This document shows positions 40,908 to 49,900 of a stretch of 55,102 nucleotides of DNA, piece after piece. The position numbers and the translations under genes are program-made. The DNA comes from Symbiodinium natans (taxonomy: Eukaryota; Sar; Dinophyceae; Suessiales; Symbiodiniaceae): assembly GCA_905221605.1 (NCBI GenBank), contig CAJNDS010000882.1, forward strand, positions 1 through 55,102. Direction: 5' to 3'. Positions within the stretch are counted from its first letter, which is position 1. Each line of letters opens with the position of its first letter. The notes under the pieces are model-generated. The model ran no database searches. It saw only the letters and a program-made list of their open reading frames with translations, and was not told the DNA's origin.

Positions 40908-43900
40908 GGGGGGGGGGGGGGCGGTTGTGTTTAGGGGTTAGGGTTTCGAGGTTTTCGTTTTTTTTTTTTTTTGGCGTGGGGGGGGGGGGTTGAGGGCTTA
41001 ATTGGGCTGTGCTTTGGGATGCTTTGTTTTCCCCTTTTTGCCTTGAAAGGGCGCCTTTTCGAAAATTAGCTCTCCAAGGGTTTCAAGCAAAGCTGTGAGG
41101 GTTTTAGTCTTTGGAGCTGAGGGGGTTGTTCGGGGTTTAAGGCTTCTTGTAGGGCATAAGTTGGGGTGTTCCTCCTTATACTAACAGTCCTTAATCGGGG
41201 ATTATAACAGGGGGTACTGTGATCCCTGTCAATTAAGGACTGTTAATATACGGGGGAACATCCCAAGGCAGAGGGCGTTTTTCGGCCCGCACCCAAGACC
41301 CTAACCGTCAGGACTTTGAATTTTCAAAGGGGATTGGGGGATTTGGTACAGGGGTTGAGTTAGGTGGTTTCAGGCTCCGGGGCTTTCGGGTTTCAACGAG
41401 GTTTCGTTTTTCTTTTGTCGGGGTTTAGGGTTTAGGGGCTTCGCGTCTAGGTTTTGGTTAGGTTAGGGGTATTTTAGGTGTTTGTGGATCACAGTAGGGT
41501 TCTGAGTGTTTAGATTGACAGGGTTTGATGAGGGTTTAGGGCTTCTGGCTTAAGTCTGGGCGGTGCCGACGCTTACCAAGACAAGTATATATTTTCAGAT
41601 TCAGATCGATACGTTGTCAGTTTTTCAAAATGCTGGCCCTTTTTGCGTACCCTATACCAGGGGCCGCCTTTTAATGAGGACCTTAGCAGGGACCATAATC
41701 TAGAGAATGGGGCTTGGAAAGAAACCCAGCGAATTGCCCGGTTCGACATGATCCACAGACAATTTCTATTGATGGTCGTGAGGTTTGTGGTAAGAGCTGA
41801 GCTTGGGATTTGGGCTGTACGGTCGAGGACTGAGGGTCTAGGGTTTAGGGTTCGGGGTGTAGGGTCTGGAGTCAGGAGTAGTTAGGGTGTGGTTTCAGCT
41901 TTTGCTTTGAGTCCACAGCTGTTTGCCGGGATGCTTTCACCCACAGACACATGAAAACTGGCTTCCAAAGCGGAAAACGTTTCGGTCAAAACCTCTTGGG
42001 ACACAAACCCTGTACAATTTCTATAAACCCTGACCCCTCAACCCTGAGACCTGAACCCTAAACTCCCTAAACTCCCTAAGCTCCCTAAACTCCCTAAGCT
42101 CCCTAAGCTTCCTAAACTCCCTGAACCCTAAACCCTAAGCCCTAAACCCTAAACCCAACCCCCCCCAAAAAAAAAAACAAATACAATAAATAATAAGAGT
42201 AATAATAACAAATAATAATAATAATAAATATTAATAATAGTAAATGATAATAATAATTATTATGATTATTATTCTTATTATAACAATAAAAAAAAAACAA
42301 AAAAAACACCCAAGGATGCAGCTTGTGGCGCGCGAGCTCGCGCGCTTCGACATCGGCAACCTGGTGGTGGCCTTCACCAGCGCCGCCAAGTTCGAGGAGG
42401 GCCTTCTGAGTTGAGGGTTTAGGGTTTAGGGTTTAGGGTTGAGGGTTTAGGGTTTAGGGTTTAGGGTTGAGGGTTTAGGGTTTTGGGTTTTGGGTTTTGG
42501 GTTTAGGGTTTCAGGTTTCAGGGTATTAGGTTTCAGGGTTTAGGGTTTTAGGGTTTGGGGTAACCCCTAAACCCTAAACCCCCTGATTTCATAAAACCTG
42601 AATCCCTGAAATCCTAAACCCCTGACAACCCTACGCATTAACCCTGCGCCAGCTTGAGTGAGGACGGCTGTGACACGCACTCGGCGTGGCCGGGACTCCT
42701 CGAGCGCTTGCTGGAGACGGCGGCTTTGCCACACTAGCCCCAAACCCTGAATCCTGAATCCTAAACCCTAAACCCGAAACCCGAAACCCTGAATCCTAAA
42801 CCCGTCGGGTTTAGCCTTATGGTCTTGGGTTCTGGGGGTGTAGGGGAGGATTTCTTCATGGTTTCAAATTCACAAACCGACCAAAGGAAGATTTCAAGCA
42901 TTTTGCCCACCATTTTGGGCCGCTACTTTGCAGGTGGCTCGAGATTTCAGAGGTTGGGGTGCACGGGGTAACGAGGAGGACGCTGGAAGGAGGTGACTCT
43001 TACTTCCTCAGCTTAACCCCTAAACCTCTCGACCCCAAAATCCGAAGCCCTAAACCCTCAACCCCAAGCCCTAAACCCCAAACCTAAACCCCAACGCCTA
43101 AACCTCAAGCCCTAAATCCCAAACCCCAAACCCCAAACCCTAAACCCCAAACCCGAAAACCCAAACCCTAAACCCCAAGCCCTAAACCGTAAAAGGCGGA
43201 CTTCCTCGAGCCGCGTGGCCTGTCCATGACCGCCTACGCTGCAGCCAAGTTGGTCTTTGGCGACGACAGGCTGAGCCCCTCTAGAGTACGGTAGGGTTTA
43301 GGGTTTAGGGTTTTCGTGTTTAGAGTTTAGGGTTTTGTGGGTTTAGGGTTTGGGGTTTGGGGTTTAGGGTTGGGGGTTAAGGGTTTCGGGTTTTTGGGGT
43401 TTAGGTTTAGGGTACCTTTTCATGCCCAGACGGTAAGTTGCTTGGTCGGGTCTGTCTGCTCTTCTTTGCAAGGTGAAGGCTGCTCTATCTATGGTGAACC
43501 CTGACTGCACCCTAATCCCCAATCCCCTAAACCCTAAACCCTAAACCCTAAACCCTGAATAAACCCTAATCCCTAAACCCTAAACCCTCCCAACCCCGAG
43601 CCCTGAAAGAGGAGACCATCGGGCGGACTCCGGGAATTGGAGATACTGTTTGTGAAACGATAAGAGACCCTAAGCCCTAAACCCTTAACCTTGAACCCTG
43701 AACCTCAAGTTCCTGAGCCCCAACGACTGAAGTCTGAACCCCCAAAGCCCCAAAGCCTAATCAACCCTAAGCTTCTGGATCCTCAAAGCCTAAACCCTAA
43801 ACCCTAAAACCTAGACCCTAAACCCTAAACCCTAAACCCTAAACCCTAGACCCTAAACCCTAAACCCTAAACCCTAAACCCTAAACCCTACAAACACGGA

Positions 43901-46900
43901 AGTAGAGCATTGGGTCCCTATTCTTCCTATAATGCAAGGTGCTACTTCCCTAGAGGTGTGGCTATAAAACCTAAGTCCTAAGACCAAACAATCTTAGTAC
44001 CCGAAGCCCTGCCTAAACCGTAAGCCATAAATTCCAAACCCCTAAATGCCCTAAGCCCTTACCTGAGCCCTCAGCCCTGCGTCCTAAACCCCGAAATGCC
44101 CTAATTTCTTGCCTTAACCCTACACCCTAAACCTTAAACCCTAAACCCTAAACCCTAAACCCTAAACCCTGAAGGGTCTCAGATCACTGGAGCTGCAGGT
44201 TTTTGGCTCCTCTCGCCGAGGCTAGCGTTCGAAGAGCCTCTAGGTTCCTTGGGACGAAGCAGGGTTTTGAACCCTATAGGGTTTAGGTTTAGGGTTTAGG
44301 GTTTAGGGCTTAGGATTTAGGGTTTAGGGTTTTAGGGTTTAGGGTTTAGGGTTGGAGTGGCGGGTGCTTCGGGCTTCGGGGTGTAGGATGGAGGGCTCAG
44401 GCTTAGGGTCGTAGAGTTTGGGCTGTAGGGTTTTGTAGGTTGTATGCCCACGCCAGGCAGTTTCTTACATTTAATCTCCCTGAAACCCTGAACCCGAAAC
44501 CCCTTGGGCTCTCCCTCTCTCTCTATCTCTCTCGTTTTTTTTCTCTGTCTCTCACATGCCCCTTCTAGAAGCCGCATATGAGGCACTCCACGGCAGAGTT
44601 CCCTCCTGAAGTTGTCTCCTCAATACGATGTAGGGTATGTAGGGTTTGTAATTAGGGTTTAGGGTTTAGGGTTTGTAGGTTTTAGGGTTTAGGGGAGTGA
44701 AAAACCTCCGAAGCCACGCAGAGTGAACCAAACCGAAAGTGCAAACATGTGTGCTGGTTTCCGCAATTGGGGTGCCTTGTTGGGGTCCTCTTTATATTGG
44801 AATCCTTCTGTTTGGGTTTAGGGGTCCCCCATGTTCGTAAACCAACATGTTGCCAACACATCCGCACCTTTAAAGGCCCTAAGCCCCTTGATTACATCCT
44901 GAAGGCTTCAACAACCCTTAAGCCCCTAAGCCCTTACTGAAGATCCATGTCTTCAAACCCTTGCCCCTAAACTGCTAAACGCTCACACCCAAACACCACT
45001 GCATACGTCAAACCCTGAAACCTATCAAACCCCCCTAAGCCCCTAAACCTCTAAACCCCTTCAGCCTAAACCCCCTAAACCCGAAGCACCCAAACCCTTA
45101 AACCTGTATGCCTCTTCAGTCCTTGAACCTGGAAACCTAATCCTAAACCCTAAGCCCGAAACCCGAAGCCCTAAACCCTAAGCCCCTAACCCGAAACACC
45201 AAAGGTTCGGCGCGACGGATGTTGCCAAAGCTTGCTGGGCCTTTGCAAAGCTTCGCTTCGTAGAGGAGCCTCCGACTACCACCCAAACTGGGCGTAGTCA
45301 GGGTTTTCCTGACCCTTGAACCCTAAGCCCTGAGACATAAACCTTAGAAACCTGAACCTAAACCCTAAACTGAAAAAACAAAAACTGAACCTTAGGGTTT
45401 AGGGTTTAGGGTTGGGGGAGCCCTAAACCCCAAACCCCTAAACCCCTCAAGGCCCCTAAAAACCCCTAACACCCCCTAGAAACCCATACAAAAACCTTAA
45501 AAACAACAAAAAAAACCTAAAAACCCCTAAAGTCCTGCAACCCCCACAGACCCTGGAGGAGCCTCCGGCTAGGAGCTTTTGGCAAGCCATGGAGCCCTGC
45601 CTTGCATGTCTGGGTTTTTTGGGGGGTTTGGGGGTTTGGGTTTGGGGGTTTGGGGGTTAGGTTTTGGGTTTTTTAGGGTTTAGGGTTTGGGGTTTAGGGG
45701 TTTAGGGTTTTGGGGTTTGGGGTTTAGGGGTTAAGGTTTCGGGGTTGGGGGTTTGGGGTTTTCGGGGTTTGGGGGTTTTAGGGTTTAGTGGTTTTCGGGG
45801 TTTAGGGGTTTTAGGGTTTAGGGTTTCGGGCAGCGGCACCCTGTTACTGGGAGCCTGGGGGCGGTTTCAGGTTTAGGAGCCATGAGGCCCCCTTAAACCC
45901 AAACCCTAAACCCTAAGCCCTAAGCCCTAAACCCTAAACCCTAAACCCTAAACCCTAAACCCTAAACCCTTGGGCTCTCTCGCCACCTCAAAGCGGAGGC
46001 AGAACCTGCGGTGAGGAACATCCCAGGAGCCCGCTTCGTGGATGCTTGGTCGCCCAGTGGTATCCTTTTGCCCACTTTTTTTGGTTCAAGGATTGGTTCC
46101 CTTATAAAGTAGCCAGCCCCAAAAAGGGTTTAGGGTTACCCTAAACCCTCAACCCTAAACCCTAAACCCTAAACCCTAAACCCTAAACCCTTATCATTAC
46201 GGTTACAAGTCGACCCAGGATGTGTCCATGATCTGCTGGGCCTTTGCCGCGACCGACCAGGCCTCCCCAGCTGTCTTCGAGGCGGCGTCGGCCGAGACGC
46301 GCGCCGTGGTGCACGAGCTGCCACCGCGAAGCCTCGCAGGAGTGCTGAAGATTAGGCTGCGTTAGGGTTTAGGGTTTAGGGTTTAGGGTTTAGGGTTTAG
46401 GGTTTAGGGTTTAGGGTTTAGGGTTCAGGGTTTAGGGTTTAGGGTTTAGGTTTTAGGTTTTAGGGTTCAGGGTTCAGGGTTTAGCGTTTTAGGGTTCAGG
46501 GTTCAGGGTTCAGGGTTTAGGGTTCAGGGTTTAGGGTTTAGGGTTTAGTGTTTTAGGGTTCGGGGTTCAGGGCTTAGGGTTTAGGGTTTAGGGTTTAGGG
46601 ACTGCTCTTATGGCAGTTTTCGGGTTGTCCCAATACACTTGCAGCGTCGATCTACCCCGATCGAGCCTTGTAAATGGCAACAAGAGAGTCTTGCAAGAGC
46701 GCATTTCAAGAACTAGCAATAAATGACTATTATACTACTATTTCTATTACCATTATTTGCTTATTTTAGTACAAGCACTACGACTACGACTACGAACCAC
46801 ACTACGAGTTTTTCACAGCTTTGCGACGCCCTGAAGTAGGTGCGTGTTGTTCCGGGTGCCGTTCCGTTGAACAACAGTGTGGATTTGTTTCGGTTGGGGG

Positions 46901-49900
46901 GGTCGGGGTTGGTTACCACGGCGTTTCTGCAACAAGACATGCTGCCACAAGCGTTCATGGGAACCCTAAACCCTAAACCCTAAACCCTAAACCCTAAACC
47001 CTAAACCCTAAACCCTAAACCCTAAACCCAAGACTCAGAAACCCTAAACCCTAAACCCTATTTCGAACATGCCCACATGTGTAGGAGTCGCATGGGCCTT
47101 TGCTCGTGCCCGACATCACGACCCGGGGCTCTATCAGCTTCTGGCACAGCGATCGGTCGAGGTGGGAGAGGGTTAGGGTTCGGGGTTTAGGGTTTAGGGT
47201 TTGGGGTTTAGGGTTTAGGGTTTAGGGTTTAGGACTTGAGGTTTAGGGTTTAGGGTTTAGGATTCGGGGTTTACACCCCCCAACAAAAAGTATCCCTCCT
47301 TACAAGGACAGTGCAGGGATCATTTTAGTGGGGGGGGGGGGGGGGGATTGGGGGGGAAGGAGGGTCCTCAAGCAAATAGTACTCGTAGGCTTTCGTACAA
47401 CCCAAAGAGTGGAAGGCCGCACATGAAGCTGGCACAGACGTGACTGTGAGAACGGCTGGGACCGGACCAGTCTTGAGGCAGACACCCCCAAAATCCCAAA
47501 CCCCCCAAGCTCCTAAATACACAGAATCCCCACAGCCCTGAACTGTCAAGACTCCTATATGAAACAGGGTTTATATGACTGTTTTTGGTGAGTGTATACA
47601 AGGTTCCTTTTTAATCTTGGTGAGTGTATATACCTGGTGTCCTTTTGGGGGTACAAGAAATATATACCCTACTTCGTATACTCCTCAACCCTAAACCCTG
47701 AAGCCTGAACCCCGAGCCCTAAACCCTAAACCCTAAACCCTAAACCCTAAACCCTCAAGCCGGAGCGGCTCTTGGGCATGGGCCAGGTGCTTAGTGATTT
47801 TACTGCCCACGATGCTGCCTCCTTCTGCTGGGCAGCCGCCTCAGCCGTCAGAGATTGCTGACTAGTTTAGGGTTGAGGGTTTTTGATTTAGGGTTAAGTC
47901 CCCTGAAACTAGCAACCTAAGGGAGGCTATGACTTCGCACCTAACCCTAAACCCTAAACCCTCAACCCTAAACCCTAATCCCCTTCGTTCCCCACTTTGC
48001 TGGGAATGGGAAGTTTGCGTTGGGCGCATGCGAAGCCGAGAAGGGCTGCCTTTCATACCAAGAAGAAGAGGGTAGTCAGGGTTAAGGTGTAGGAGTTAGG
48101 GTTCAGGGTTTGGGGTCTAGGGTTTGGGGTTTAAGATTTCGGGCTTCGAGTGTAGGTTTCGCAGTCTGCAGCACTAAACCCTAAACCCTAAACCCTAAAC
48201 CCTAAACCCTAAACCCCTAAACCCTAAACCCTAAACCCTAAACCCCTTTCTGAAGCTGCAAGAGGCCGAGTCCCCCCACGACAGCCTAGGGGACGTTTCA
48301 GCCTGAACCCCCCCTGGCGCCCAACAGCTATATCTCAAGCCTTCAAATGATTCAAAATTATATAAGAAGCCCTTGAACCCCAAACTCTGAACCCTAAACC
48401 CTGTAACGTCAAGATTCTACAAAGAACCCTGAACCCCAAGTCCCCAAAGACCCTCGCCCCAAACTCCACCTTCACGATGCCTGGAGGGGTTCACTGCGGC
48501 GGAGATGCCTCACACGCAGCTCTTCGAACGACTGGCGATGCATCTGAACCAGCCTGGCGAGCGGAATGCCGCCAGACTTATCCATTTCTGGTGGGGGGTG
48601 TAGGGTTCTGTGGAGCTTTTTAGGGTTTAGGGTTTAGGGTTTAGGGATGGCTTGTAGAGCTTATCGGCAACATCGTGTGAGCCTCGTTGCAAGTCACTCG
48701 TTGCTACTTCTCATGGATCTTGGCCAGGACCAGCCTTCGTGGCGTCCGTAGTGCGAGCATGACCTGTGGCACCCTCAACTTCCCTAAGCCCTAAACCCTA
48801 AACCCTAAACCCCAAACCCTAAACCCTAAACCCTAGACTTCCCTTGTTGGGAAGTTCTAGGTCTCTCGTGCACCTCGGGAGCTCGGCAAACCCGAACCGT
48901 GGTTTCAGGGCTTGGGGGAGAAGCAGCAGTTGTCGGTTAGGGTGTAGGGTTTAGGGTTTAGGGTTTAGGGTTTAGGGTTTAGGGTTTAGGGTTTAGGGTT
49001 TAGGGTTTAGGGAAAAGGGTTTGGGGTTGCCTTAGATAGCACAGCAATGGTGCCTCCTTTCAAGGCACAGGCCCTTTGAGGCAGTGGAAGTACTGCAGTG
49101 CAATGCCGAAAGCCTCTGAAGCCCCCTTGACCCCTTAGAAACTGGATTTGGGGTTTTTAGGGTTGTGGGTGTAGCGTTTAGGGGTTAAGCTTGGTTATAC
49201 AGAATCCTACTATATATATATATATATCTATATATATATATATATATATATATAGGGTTAGCCTTTTTTGGGCTAGGGTATGCAGTTCCTAGGTAACCCT
49301 GCCTTACGAAAACGATTGCAGGTTTACTCAGGGTCCTGGAAGGGGTGTTGTAGTGATAACCTGCAGCAAAGCAGGCTTGACGCTTTTATTTCACGTGGGT
49401 GTTTACGATATTCGGGGTACCTTCTTGGGGTCCTTTTTTCAGGGGATCCTACTATTTGGGGGCACTATCTTAGGGGATTCGTAATCCCCCATGTTGAATC
49501 CTAAGCTGATTTGATTAAACTTGAAACCTCAAACTTAAAAGCCCAAGCCCTAAACCCTAAACCCTAAACCCCTAAACCCTAAACCCCTAAACCCTATACC
49601 CAAGTTTTACAGGTGAGCGCCTTGCGGCGCCTGAGTGCGCCGCTCGCGGCCGAACTGAGCTGGGCCTTTGCATCTGCCTCGATCCAGGACTGGCTTAGGG
49701 TTTAGGGTTTAGGGTTTAGGGTTTAGGGATAGACTTGTACGGTTGAGGGATTTGGATTTTCAGTTTACGGTCGTGAAGTGCCGGCTCTAACCGCCACGCG
49801 AAGTCTTAAACCCTTAACTTCCGGAAATACAACCCCTATATCCTTGCCTAAACCCTAAACCTTAAACCCTAAACCCTAAACCTTAAACCCAAAACCTTAA

